DNA from: Byssothecium circinans
Taxonomy: Eukaryota > Ascomycota > Dothideomycetes > Pleosporales > Massarinaceae
Assembly (NCBI GenBank): GCA_010015675.1
Contig: ML976989.1
Location: forward strand, 1,010,656-1,074,655
Reading direction: 5' to 3'
Length of the DNA: 64,000 nt
Shown: one piece after another, positions 31,875-42,189 of the stretch
Position numbering within the stretch: position 1 is the first letter of the stretch
Layout: each line of letters starts with the position of its first letter
The notes under the pieces: model-generated
Seen by the model: only the letters and a program-made list of their open reading frames with translations
Databases searched by the model: none
Told to the model about the DNA's origin: nothing
Made by a program: the position numbers and the translations under genes

Positions 31875-32237
31875 AATGGAGGGAAAACTGAAATCTTGGA
31901 CGGGACGCCTCTTCTAAGAGCTGCAAGTGAAGGCCACATTGAGATCGTACGCTTAGTACTTGCGCGAGCATCAGTACTTGACCACGACAGATATCAACAA
32001 ACAGCACTGCGCTGGGTGTCATTAAATGGGCGCGTCGGGGTAGCTGAAGAGCTTCTCGAACTGGGTGCTACCGTGGCTATACCGGGCCAAAGGGAGTGTT
32101 TGCCATTGGACTTGGCAGTAGAAAGTAGGTCTACTGGGATGGCACTGTCTCTCTTCGACAGAGGAGCTGCATTGTCTGCAAAGAACGGTCAAGGCAAGAC
32201 GGCACTACATCTGACACCAGAAGTAATCTTTATTTAA
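31875..32237 (+). pseudogene. Ankyrin-repeat gene fragment
   Basis: An open frame without an ATG encodes about three ankyrin repeats: GTPLLRAASEGHIEIVRLVL, then TALRWVSLNGRVGVAEELLE and ALSAKNGQGKTALHL, ending in stop after VIFI. The repeats are clear, but there is no start codon and no flanking domain. It looks like the remnant of a larger ankyrin/NLR-type gene left after deletion. Confidence 0.6.
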
Positions 32238-34104
32238 AAAGTAAGTTAACTATAACTAATAAATATAGTCCTGTGGAGACGCAGACATAGCAAGGAATAC
32301 CTCAAATTCGAGCTGTGTTCGATTATCTCTGTTTACTTAGATCTCTTGGACGTCGTCCTTTTACAGACACGTCCGTCAAACCATGCAATCATGTACAGCA
32401 AATGCCTACTCGCACGAGAGTACGATCAAGCAAGAAAACAACTCACTAGACCATCTCCACGTCTGCATGTGAACAAATGGAAGCCAAATTTTAAGGTTAG
32501 CACATGCTCACAGCAGCGGAGCCTTTCCTTTAAGTCTCTGCTTCAGCTAACCAAGCTGTGCAAAGGGGTTGCTCAGCTCAAATACCACCATGCCAAGCTG
32601 GTCAGGCTACTGGTCACTCAACAGGTCCGTATAACGTCAACTGCCACGTTGCGCAGCTGCAGGGCGTTCCAGTCTCGGATATGAGTTCCTTATATCAATA
32701 CGCCGCCAACGGGTGTAACGTGAACGTAGTAGCCTAGCGCAAATGTGCCGCATGTAGAAAACGATGATAACGAGGTAGGCCTTGTATGTAGGCTCCAGAC
32801 ACGCGTCGCTCTTGAGGAAGTCAATAGAAGGAAATGAAAAATGGAAAGAGAACAGGCGTGAACTGAATGCGCTTTCGGTAGCTGTGTACCTAATAACTTC
32901 CTCATGCCGAGGTAGACAGGGAAAATTCCTCTTTTTCGCACAAAAGATTCCCCATTCAATCGTTCCAATACCAAAATGCTCCACCCACAAGGCGTCCTCA
33001 TAACGCAAAGAACCTTGCTCACCATAGATGACGCTTACGGTTACCGGGCATAAGATCCAGCCTAACCTCCTTCAGCCTAGTTACGGACATTGTAACCAAT
33101 CACACCCCTCTCCCTTAGCAAACCATTCATCGCTCGGACTTTTTAAACATCTGACACCAGCCACATCGCTGCGTGGTAGATACCCGGGACTAGACGCATG
33201 CTGGTTAGGGTGATGACTTGCTTAGATCAGTGGTAAAGATGGAGTTTATTGGAGGAATTACTTGCGGGTTTGGAGATGACGATGAGGCCTTCCGTTTTAA
33301 GGGAGGGAGAGTGAGCGACATAAGCATGTGAAGGGGTGATTGTACGAGGGCGTAAGATGGAATCAGCATTCTTTATTGAGGGTGGTGGTTGTTGTGATGC
33401 CGGTGGGTCAGGAAATGCGTGGCAGCTTTTGACGCGATCTTTTGTGGTGTCATGTGTATCTTCGATCCTGAGGTCACAAGTCCATCACGACTTCAAACAA
33501 CCACAGCCCTATACAATACACACCCCTCGCCACAACCGCAAGGCTGCCCATGACGATCAGTTCTCCGACGGTCCCATGACCGGATAGGTCGGGGTGCGTT
33601 TCGAAACGGACTACGGACTTCGTGCCATGGCGAACTTCCCACTACGCTGGACACTGTGCGCGCCGCGCTGCACCGCACGAAAGCCTAGCTGTGCATCGTG
33701 AGAAATGACCATAGCGCGCTCTACAAAACTGCCGCGTTCACGCTCTGCTTGTACTGATGTTTTCCTACTGATCTCTCTTTTCGCTGTACTAACGATTCTC
33801 GTTTCTTTCCGTCCTTCGTTTTTCTTCTTGCTTGATCGAAGCTTCGTCTTGCTTTGAGAGCGTCCATTCTTTTTCTGGTCTGATTCGTGCTGAACTGTAT
33901 TGTCTAAAAAACGTTGCCGAGTTCACTTACCTACCTTCTTTCTGATCATAAACTGTCTTTTACGTTCGCCATCTCGCCATCAATTCGACCGACCAACCAA
34001 CTGACCGATTTGAACTGTTATGCCTCAAACCCGATAATAACACGGTCCAATCGATATAACCCATACTACCAAACTACCACCAACGCTCTAACCCACGACG
34101 AGAG
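32238..34104. other. Intergenic, no convincing gene
   Basis: About 1.87 kb, with AT-rich parts near 32235-32350. A 112-codon frame at 32346 and overlapping minus frames at 32637-33025 lack motifs. From about 33700 the sequence is CT-rich and is probably the promoter and leader of the gene at 34105. Confidence 0.45.
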
Positions 34105-36390
34105 ATGCCACCAGCACCCACCGCACACTTAACATCCCTCTACCTCCGCGCCGATGTCACCCCAACCCGCGCGAACCTTGGTCCGTTGACCACTGCCTTC
34201 GCTCTCCCCTCCCACTGTTCCCGCGTCGCCATCTCGGGCACGAATGCCATCCGCGGCCAGACATGTCGAGCCAAGGGAACAGGCACGGCAGAGGATGATA
34301 CTGGATGCTGGCCCCGCGCGACCGCGTACCCGACCGCCGCAGTTGGCGCCTCTTCCGTTCAAGGCCTCGGATTCTACTCTCCAGGCGTCATGTGCCCGAC
34401 CGGCTATGCTACAGCATGCTCCCAAGTCATTGCCACCGGCGCCGCACCCCAAGTCACTGGCGCCCCTGTTCCAAACTTTGCCTTCCAATTCCCCCTCATA
34501 GCAGGCGAAACAGCCATCGGATGCTGCCCGGGAGGCTACCAGTGTGCCATGCAAGGCGGAGCGCAGACATGCCACCAAATCGCTACTTCCACTGCCCTGG
34601 ATGCCATGACCTGCGAAGGTGCCGTAATCAAGAATCTGGATGCTTTCCAAGTCCCGTTCACGGCGGAAGGAAAACAGGTTCAGAAGGTGGATATGTGGGC
34701 GCCTTTGATTCAGATCAACCACATGCTTACGGATTTGCCGGCCAGTACTTCGATCATTGTGACTCCCACACCATCCAGCACACCGGCGAGTTCGACGGCG
34801 ACGGTTATGACGAATGCAAGTGCGTCGACGAGTGGGCAAACTTCTGGGACCAGCCAGACTACCAAGCCGAGTGCGACGACTGGCGGGTCGGTTCCCTCCT
34901 CTTCTAATTCGGTTAGTGGAACGAGCAACGCGATTTCAGCAAGTGCAAGCACATCCGGCTCTTCCAGCAGCCAGAAGATCCTAGGCAACATCATCGCTAC
35001 CCCCATCGCATTTTCCAGCTCTTCCAACGGCCCCAGCAGCAGTGCAACCAGTGGAAGCGCCTCAGGATCCAGCGTATCAAGTTCCTCATCAAAAAGCCCT
35101 TCCAATTCCGCCGTACCAGGCACCCCCAGTTCCACCGGTATCATGGCCAACATCATCCCCACGCCCCCCATCGGCGGCGGGACAGCAGCAACCAAGACCT
35201 CTCTCATGACCGCATCCGGCTCTCCTGGCTCACCCAGCACACCCACCGCTAGCGCCCCACCCAAGATCTCCAACGCAGCCGCAGATGTACAAAACAGCAC
35301 AGACCCGGAACCCGCACCGCCCATGCCCACAGGAGCCAAAGTCGGAATTGCATTCCTGCCCATCGCCGCGGCCGCCATGCTCATCACATGGGCACTCTAC
35401 CGCTGGCACAGGAAAAACAACGACAAACCCGTCGAAGAGCCAGAGTATCTCTCCAAAGGTCCCGAAGTCTCCGGCCCCGATCCCAGCCCGTACAACGACA
35501 ATGCCGAGCAAGGCCGCGGTACCACGAGTACGGTTCCAGTCGACTACGCCGCCGCTTTCGCCGCGCGACGCAACACCGAGGAAGTAAAGTACAACGGCGT
35601 GAACCCACACTATGTAAACAACAACATGGTCCACAACGGTCCTGGTCCTTCAGTCCACAACTCCGTCATCGTGCCATACGGATACGCCCACGACCCTGCG
35701 CTCCAGAGCGCCGACAACCAGATCGGGGAACAAGACATGCACTATTACGGCGACGAGCGCGACAATCTGGTCCCTGCTCCTCTTGAACCTGCTCATTTCC
35801 GCAATGTCTCGCTCGGCACTGATACTGAGAGCGTCGATTCGCCTATCGACGGTACTTCGCCCTTCCGCCTCAAGCGCGCCGATACGCTGAGGAAGAAGCA
35901 ACAACTCGCCAACGGCCCCGTTTCGCCGACAGACCGCTCCGACTCGGCGGCGTCTGATCACTCGGATTACTCTGGCACCTCATCGCCCTCGCACGAAGGA
36001 AGTGAGTATCAATACAACGGCTTGAAGAGGGAGAACTCGTTCTCTCGACCCAGGCCTTCGCGTCCCAAGACCGGTGCTAGCAGTATCTACAGCGACGTCG
36101 ACCGTGAAACTAGGATACTCAGCTGGAACAACGGGGATTCGCCGATGCCGCCACTGCCTAGCCCTGCACTGCTGGCGACTGTTATGGAGGACGAGGCCGT
36201 GGCAGCTGGAGCGGAAGCGGGGACGGGAACGCTACAGAGGAACAGGAGTTTCTCTAGGCCTCTGAAGCCGAGCCACGAGGAGGTGAAGCAGGCTTTGTCT
36301 GCGGTGGCCACTGGACAAGTCACGCCTCCATCTGCTGTTGCGGGTGGCAAAGTGACGCCGCCGGTTACGCATGATGGTGTTGCGTTCTAA
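34105..36390 (+). CDS. Single-pass membrane protein with Cys-rich ectodomain and Ser/Thr-rich stalk
   Basis: A 761-residue protein. Seen: a Cys-containing N-terminal region (residues about 38-170, with GCCPGGYQCAMQGG), a Ser/Thr/Gly/Pro-rich stalk (about 213-400) suited to heavy O-glycosylation, one hydrophobic segment (411-433, AKVGIAFLPIAAAAMLITWA) followed by basic RWHRK, and a long polar C-terminal tail with many SP/TP sites. This is the layout of fungal cell-wall sensor or adhesin-like proteins (WSC/Mid2 style), though I see no WSC domain. A classical N-terminal signal peptide is not obvious (MPPAPTAHLTSLYLR), so either the true start is upstream in another exon or the stalk/TM inserts as a signal-anchor. 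No intron needed. The ligand and role are unknown. Confidence 0.8.
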   Translation: MPPAPTAHLTSLYLRADVTPTRANLGPLTTAFALPSHCSRVAISGTNAIRGQTCRAKGTGTAEDDTGCWPRATAYPTAAVGASSVQGLGFYSPGVMCPTGYATACSQVIATGAAPQVTGAPVPNFAFQFPLIAGETAIGCCPGGYQCAMQGGAQTCHQIATSTALDAMTCEGAVIKNLDAFQVPFTAEGKQVQKVDMWAPLIQINHMLTDLPASTSIIVTPTPSSTPASSTATVMTNASASTSGQTSGTSQTTKPSATTGGSVPSSSNSVSGTSNAISASASTSGSSSSQKILGNIIATPIAFSSSSNGPSSSATSGSASGSSVSSSSSKSPSNSAVPGTPSSTGIMANIIPTPPIGGGTAATKTSLMTASGSPGSPSTPTASAPPKISNAAADVQNSTDPEPAPPMPTGAKVGIAFLPIAAAAMLITWALYRWHRKNNDKPVEEPEYLSKGPEVSGPDPSPYNDNAEQGRGTTSTVPVDYAAAFAARRNTEEVKYNGVNPHYVNNNMVHNGPGPSVHNSVIVPYGYAHDPALQSADNQIGEQDMHYYGDERDNLVPAPLEPAHFRNVSLGTDTESVDSPIDGTSPFRLKRADTLRKKQQLANGPVSPTDRSDSAASDHSDYSGTSSPSHEGSEYQYNGLKRENSFSRPRPSRPKTGASSIYSDVDRETRILSWNNGDSPMPPLPSPALLATVMEDEAVAAGAEAGTGTLQRNRSFSRPLKPSHEEVKQALSAVATGQVTPPSAVAGGKVTPPVTHDGVAF

Positions 36391-36896
36391 GGTTGATGCT
36401 TGCTTGAGTGTCTTTGCATGTGTTGTTCTGATGTATATACTGTTATTGTCACGTTGCGATTCCCCCGGCATCTTCGTCGATTTTGCGAGGAGTTGGATAC
36501 AGGATTCTTGTTTGTTTGTTTTGTTTTTTGTTCGTTCGACATTGAGACGCTAGATGTTAGTTGTATAATTTATAAGCTCGTGTTTTGTATGTAGAAAGCA
36601 TAGTTTATCTGCAGTCTCGTCAACTTCGTGGATTCATTTGGAGTATCTGAAGACAGACCATCTAGTGAAATTATTTCCAACGCCGAATCAAAACGCCATG
36701 CAGTCTCAGGTCCAAAGTCTGCTGCGACTCCCGAAGACCATATTCGCGCAGGATTATCATAACTTTTGACCTTGCACTCTCCCAAAGTAACCCAAACTCC
36801 ATCCGTAGCCATGCCATGGGTATCTGAATTTCGCCACACGTAAAACCCTCATGCTTATTCTCCAAGAGCCCAATCCCCAAGCTCTTGACCCATCGC
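36391..36896. other. Convergent spacer
   Basis: About 500 bp between convergent stops of the membrane protein gene and BUD31. It contains T-rich 3' UTR sequence (for example around 36510-36540) and short frames only. Confidence 0.5.
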
Positions 36897-37401
36897 TCAG
36901 TCGCCCGACGCGCAACCCCGACATCCGCAATTCACGCATTGAATATCCTGACCCTCCTTCAGCGTAGCCTTCGGCACGCGACAAATACACGTCGATCGAA
37001 AGTTCGTCTCCTTAGTCTGAATGCAGCGCGTGCAGCACAACTATCCACTCATTAGCATGCCTCTCCGCACTCCCCAGAAAACCAATCCCACATACCTTCT
37101 CGTAGCCCTGCTTCTTCCACTTGGCGATAAGCATGGGATCCGCATACCCGTTTTTGAGTAGCCAGTCGTACAGCTGGCGACTAATGGCCTCCTTCTCGTA
37201 GTACAGGTCGTAGATGTAGCGCGAGCGCTGGTGTGTGATCTGGAAGATGGGCCAGGTCATTTCGTACTTCTTTTTGCCTTCGTGGGAGGCGTTCTCGGCG
37301 TCTTTCATCTTGTTTTGGAATTCGAGGAGCGTGTCTTCGAGGTCTTCGAAGCCTTCGGGTGGGGCTTTTTTGGAGGCGCGCGCGGTGCGGACGGGCGGCA
37401 T
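36897..37401 (-). CDS. BUD31: Pre-mRNA splicing factor BUD31 (G10 family)
   Basis: A spliceosome component associated with the NTC/activated spliceosome, nuclear. Two exons, 37401-37096 and 37040-36897, split by a 55-bp intron; 149 residues, close to the human protein (144). Seen: the near-invariant N-terminus with [35 protein letters not shown] and [11 protein letters not shown], then after the splice the Cys-rich zinc-binding tail [23 protein letters not shown] and [13 protein letters not shown]. Without the second exon the zinc cluster is missing, so the splice is decisive. ATG at 37401 gives the conserved MPPVRT start; the frame upstream is leader sequence. Divergent from NDUFA6. Confidence 0.97.
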
Positions 37402-37672
37402 GGTGGCGATTGGTAGATTCGTTTGATAAGAGGGGGAAACTGGGTGGCGGACTCTTCGTAATCGTAGTAGTGGGAGTTGTTTGGTCGCGTGAGGTGGTGA
37501 GTGAAGTGTGAGGGTCGTAGTTTTGCTGGGTAATTTGAATGTTCTTCTGCCTGCCCGCCAAATCAAATAGTGTACCGCGGAAACGTAATCTCTTGGCAAC
37601 GACCTCACCACCAACGACGCGCATCCTCACGGAAGCTCCGAACAACAGCCAGAGCTCCGCAACACCGCAAAC
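37402..37672. promoter_or_regulatory. Shared promoter of BUD31 (-) and NDUFA6 (+)
   Basis: Only 271 bp separate the two start codons of two housekeeping genes, so the promoter must be bidirectional or overlapping. No TATA box is obvious. Confidence 0.6.
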
Positions 37673-38445
37673 ATGGTCATCAATCCCACCTACCTCGCCC
37701 AGCGCACGCGTTCCTGTGAGTGAACGATATACCACGCAATTGGAGGGCATGGAGAGCTAATGTGGTCCCAGCGGTCAATTGGTCGGATGCGAAGCGGAGG
37801 GTGCTGCATAGCTACCGGGACTGGCTGCGAGCGGTGCGTTACTTCTACTATTTCTGTATACCATTTGGAAACTCCCTTCCAGTTTGGGGGGCTGTCGGAC
37901 TTATGGTCAAGGTGTGGGAGAGGGAATAGGACCGTAGGAAGAGCACGGCATACGCGAACGACACCAGACGCAAGCAGGCATACTAATCATGGATGAAAAC
38001 AGGCCCCCGAAGTCCAGACCATGTACTCGCTCAACCTGCCGGTATCCACGCTTCGGACAAAAGTGCGGCAGGAATTCGAGCGGCATCGATACGTGAACCA
38101 GATAAAGACGGTGGACGTGCTACTGTTCAACAGCCACCAGGAGTTTCAGGTATGCTTTTCAGTCAACGGGTATTCCTTTAAGAAGAATGTTTTGGTCATG
38201 ATCCAGTGTTATGTCCTGCTTGGAATATAAGGCTTGGGGCATGGAATACATCGGCTGACATGCATGAAGGAAACACTCAATTACTGGAAGCAGGTCACAC
38301 ACGTCCTCAAATACTTCCGCGCAGAAGAGGATCCAAAGGCTAGGCTGCCGAACAACTTCATCAACGGTTTCTTGGAGGTATGCGCATACATTCACGTCAC
38401 CAGCCCCTAAACTCTCAACTAACGTCTTTACAGGGCCGCAACTAG
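37673..38445 (+). CDS. NADH:ubiquinone oxidoreductase subunit NDUFA6/B14 (LYR protein)
   Basis: An accessory subunit of mitochondrial complex I on the matrix side. Five exons: 37673-37715, 37772-37833, 38003-38149, 38270-38377 and 38434-38445, the last only four codons (GRN then stop). Product 123 residues, normal for fungi. Seen: the start MVINPTYLAQRTRS, the LYR-type motif region LHSYRDWLRA (SYR in place of LYR), YSLNLPVSTLRTKVRQEFE and HVLKYFRAEEDPKARLP. Introns of 56, 169, 120 and 56 bp all have GT-AG ends and preserve phase, except that the 120-bp intron uses a GAAG acceptor that I chose to keep the conserved ETLNYW. Divergent from BUD31; convergent with RPC19. Confidence 0.92.
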
Positions 38446-38603
38446 ACGCTCCATCACAAAAGTCGATGAGAAAACTGTGTAAATAGCCTGAGACAATACC
38501 ATTTCCATTTCCTTCCATTGCGCCTCTCAACCATGCCTCCTGAGAAACGCCTGAAAATGCAATGAGTGATGCTCGCCCACCCCCCTCCTCACTCCGTGGT
38601 AAT

Positions 38604-39227
38604 TTAGGTTTGCATCGTGTCGCCAAAGTGCTCGTCCCGTGCAGCGATGAACTTCTCTTCGACGACGTCGCAGATGTCCATGAGATCATTCAAGCCCTTC
38701 TCTAATACCTTGTAGACATTCACGCCATCTACATATCGTCAGCTGACATTCTCCACCGAATTGCCGATCCAGGCATGGAAGAAATCAAGCTCGTGACATA
38801 CCATAGGTTTGGATACGGAGGTTCATCTTGTTCTCCGAAGGGTGAGGGATCGAGTACCCGCAGAACTCGACATCAGGGCTAGATACCATCAGCTCCCGCT
38901 CTAATACCTTTCACACACACGTAGATGAGAGTTCTACAGCTGGAGATTTAAGACGTACTTCTTCATGATGACGTATCGCAGCGCATTTCCCAGCGTGTGG
39001 TCCTCTCCGTCGAACTGGAAAGAAGCTGCCGTATCAGTTGCGCCTGCCAACTTTCCGTCCGTTAGTAAAGTGTTTTGTGTTGATCCTCGTTCCTATCTCT
39101 TCTTCCTTGATTCTCATCTCGAAACCCTGCCCTTGGGACAACGTACCACTCGTATCCGATCGCGGTCTGTAGCTTCATTGATCTCGCCGCGATCTACGAT
39201 GACCTCGTCCTCGACTTGTTCCGGCAT
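38604..39227 (-). CDS. RPC19: RNA polymerase I and III shared subunit AC19 (RPC19/RPAC2)
   Basis: A nuclear subunit of Pol I and Pol III that forms the AC40/AC19 assembly heterodimer, the counterpart of bacterial alpha. Four exons: 39227-39147, 39050-38959, 38878-38802 and 38728-38604; product 124 residues. The spliced protein reads an acidic start ([19 protein letters not shown]), then [59 protein letters not shown] and a helical C-terminus. [11 protein letters not shown] is the family hallmark. The acceptor at 39051 (GGAAAG) was chosen over the nearby GGCAG because only it keeps frame. No single exon is long, so this gene is easily missed by an open-frame search. Confidence 0.95.
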
Positions 39228-39635
39228 ATCGTCTCTGTCTCTTTTTGCTTCAAACCCTTTTGTTCTCCTCCCGCGGTTGGTTGCTGTCCGGGATTATTAT
39301 ATCAGGTCCTCGTGAATGCGGCGTTGTCGGAATATCGAAAATTTGAAGATGCGACTTTGCGCTGGTTGGTCGAGCAGGCCAAACTTTTTCTCCAGCCTTG
39401 CCAAGATTTCCGCTGACTGAGTGACGTGGGGGAGGGGCATACGGACGAATCACCGACACTCCGATTCCGCTTTCTGAATTCTAGCTTGACGTCTGCTCAT
39501 TATTTTCTTCTGCCCATCAGACGGAAAACAACCGCCAACCTTCAATTGACCGACACCAATTCCACACGTCATCCTCTAACCTATCACTCGAAGAACTACA
39601 ACAACAAAAAACCACACAGCGCCATCTCCGCCACC
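39228..39635. promoter_or_regulatory. Shared promoter of RPC19 (-) and HIS3 (+)
   Basis: 408 bp between start codons. It contains TGACTGAGTGACG near 39415, two overlapping near-matches to the Gcn4/Cpc1 site TGA(C/G)TCA but no perfect one. Cross-pathway control of HIS3 would be expected from family knowledge. Confidence 0.45.
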
Positions 39636-40409
39636 ATGCCGCGCACCTGCACCCTCAACCGCGACACCAACGAGACCAAAATCCAAGTCTCCCTAAACCT
39701 CGACGGCGGCGAGCTCCCCCCCTACGAACCCAGCGACTTCTGGGCCGCGCACGACGCCAAGGCCCCCAACGGCGAAGGCTCGAAGCTCGACACAGACCAC
39801 GCGACGCAAAAATCCACCAGCCAGGAAATCCAAGTCGACACAGGCATCGGTTTCCTAGACCACATGATCCACGCGCTGGCCAAGCACGCAGGCTGGAGTT
39901 TAAAGATACGGTGTAAAGGCGACCTGCACATCGACGACCACCACACGAGCGAAGATGCGTTTCTGGCGCTCGGCGGGGCGTTCAAGAATGCACTGCAGGG
40001 ATCCACGGGGCTGGCGAGGTTCGGATATGCGTATGCGCCGCTGGACGAGGCGTTGAGTCGCGCGGTGATTGATTTGAGTAATCGGCCGTTTGCGGTGGTG
40101 GAGTTGGGGCTGCGGAGGGAGAGGATCGGGGATTTGAGTACGGGTATGTGGGATTCCCTTGAGTATCTGTGGCAGGGATGATTTGTGGGATGATACTGAC
40201 GTGTTGGGGTAGAAATGATTCCTCATTGCCTTCAATCGTTTGCTCAGGCTTCGGGTACTACGCTCCATGTTGACTGTATCCGTGGCGAAAACGATCATCA
40301 TCGCGCTGAATCTGCGTTCAAGGCTCTTGCTGTTGCGATACGGCAAGCTACCACGGTAGTTAAGCAATGGGAGGGGGATGTTCGTAGTACAAAAGGAGTA
40401 TTATATTAA
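39636..40409 (+). CDS. HIS3: Imidazoleglycerol-phosphate dehydratase (histidine biosynthesis)
   Basis: Catalyses dehydration of imidazole glycerol phosphate to imidazole acetol phosphate in histidine synthesis; a Mn-dependent enzyme of the cytosol. Two exons, 39636-40143 and 40213-40409 (69-bp intron), 234 residues, normal for fungi. Seen: [18 protein letters not shown], the metal-binding [42 protein letters not shown] across the splice, and the second histidine cluster [16 protein letters not shown]. The ATG at 39636 sits in a good context (CCACCATGC). Divergent from RPC19. Confidence 0.97.
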
Positions 40410-42189
40410 TCGCTTCCAAGGGCGTGGGTGTGGTCGTAGAATAAGGCATCTCGACGAACCATACGAGCGGGATGAGCCTTGTATGCGGGAGTTTCGTCGA
40501 GAAGAAATGGGGTTTTGGGGCGCTTGATTCAACCCCTGCGATGGTGAGCCCTTGCGATGGAGGGGTGCTGGGTGTTGGGTGCTTAGATGGCGGGCTGAGC
40601 TCAAAACCGACGAAAACCAACATGTCAACATGTACAGGACATGGAAACAGCCACCATCATCCACCTCCCGTGATAGACAGATAGACTAGACAAAACAAAA
40701 CAAAAGATACCAACACAACACAACACACCTCTACCACTTCACCACTGAAATACTGTGTTGTGCCATATAGATCCAAAAAGAGTTAAAACAACCCAAGCAA
40801 TATCTACCGCAAAGTTCAAACACACTACCCAAAACATAACCTCCCATCACCGACCAAGACCCCCTCTATACACGCCCCAGGACCTGCTTTCCCCACCGCA
40901 CATACACGTTCTCGCAAAACACCGCATGAAACAGAATTCCAAACCCGGCGCTATCCATTCACGCACACATCACCAATAAAAAAAAAACAGCCCAGATCAC
41001 ACAAATCACAACTTCAAAGCAAGAAGTCAAAACATCATAATTCCGCTACCAGCTACCCGCTATCCGCTAATTGCACAGAACCCTCCCTCCCGAGAGTCCC
41101 AACTAAGTAGCAGTCCATCCAGCCCAGCACGAAAAGGGAGAAAGGAGCCATGATCCGCCAAGGGCTAAAGTAAAGGACAGTACCATGTATCGATGCATCC
41201 CGCTCCGCTGATTCGCTAAGGAGGGGACGGTAAGAAAGGAATAAAAGAAGGAGACCTGCCCGGCTGGGGAAATCATTAAGCCGGGACCGACGGACCGCAA
41301 TAACGCAAGAGAAGAAATCAAACCCCGAGATCATCGCAAAAAGATCTTTCGTACACTGGTAATTCAGGTGGGGGGAGTCCGTTGTCGTCGAGGGGAGATC
41401 AAGGAGTTGGGAAGCTGGATGATGCTAGGCTAATCTCAAACCAGAGGCGAGATCAAGCTATTCTCAAACCAAAGGCGAGATCAAGCGAATCTCGAACCAG
41501 AGGCGAGATCAACACAATCTCAAACCAAAGGCGAGATCAAAGCCAAACTCAAACCAAAAGCGAGATCAGAGCCAACCTCAAACCAAAAGCGAGATCAGAC
41601 TCAACCTCAAACCAAAGCAAGATAGCAGACAAACAAACAGACAAAAAGAGGACGAGCCGATACAAGCCCAATCCTCCCACCACACCACCGTCGCACCATA
41701 AAAGGAAATTAAAAAGAAAACAAGAAAGAAGACGAACAAAGTAAAGCAGGCCCAAAAGACGCCATGTATACACAGGAAGAGGCATACAATATAAGCAGAG
41801 GCCACCAACACCCACGCTATCCAGTAACCCAGATCTTCAACCACATGCGCCAGAAATGCCCGCATTAAAGAAGATGAAGCAGGGAGAGACAGTTCATAGC
41901 GCCGTAAGGAGCCAGCCAGCCGAGGTGTTACTCGTTTGAGTAACCATGGGTATCATATTCGTGACGTTCGTTAGGGGACCCCAAAATGGTGGTCCAAAGT
42001 CGTTGAAGAAGGTCGAATGAGAAGAAGGGTGCATTGTCGTAATTGCTGAGGATAATGTGATGGAGCAAGATGAATAGAAGGATGATGGTCCGTCTAGGAG
42101 TAGTCTATCCAGAAGACAAGACAAAGTGATCCGAGAGCATCCAGAACATAAGCCACGTATGGAATAGACAAAAGTCCCAATAACATCAT
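40410..42189. other. Long convergent spacer with a minisatellite
   Basis: About 1.78 kb between HIS3 and the forkhead gene. A/C-rich stretches (40690-41040) look like low-complexity UTR sequence. The minisatellite at about 41430-41625 is listed separately. No gene is supported; the 120-codon frame at 41382 simply reads through the repeat. Confidence 0.5.
41430..41625. repeat. Minisatellite, about seven copies of an about 28-30-bp unit
   Basis: Unit resembles CTCAAACCAAAGGCGAGATC followed by A-rich spacer. Copies start near 41432, 41462, 41491, 41519, 41547, 41576 and 41605, with small changes (AGGCGAG versus AAGCGAG). It lies in the convergent 3' region of HIS3 and the forkhead gene, possibly within the forkhead 3' UTR. 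Confidence 0.85.

Noticed and set aside
34129..35634. Long minus-strand frames antisense to the Ser/Thr-rich membrane protein
   Set aside because: They arise from biased codon use in the GC-rich plus-strand gene and have no start context or motifs.
41382..41744. 120-codon plus-strand frame
   Set aside because: It is a translation of the minisatellite (NQRRDQ-like repeats) and not a gene.
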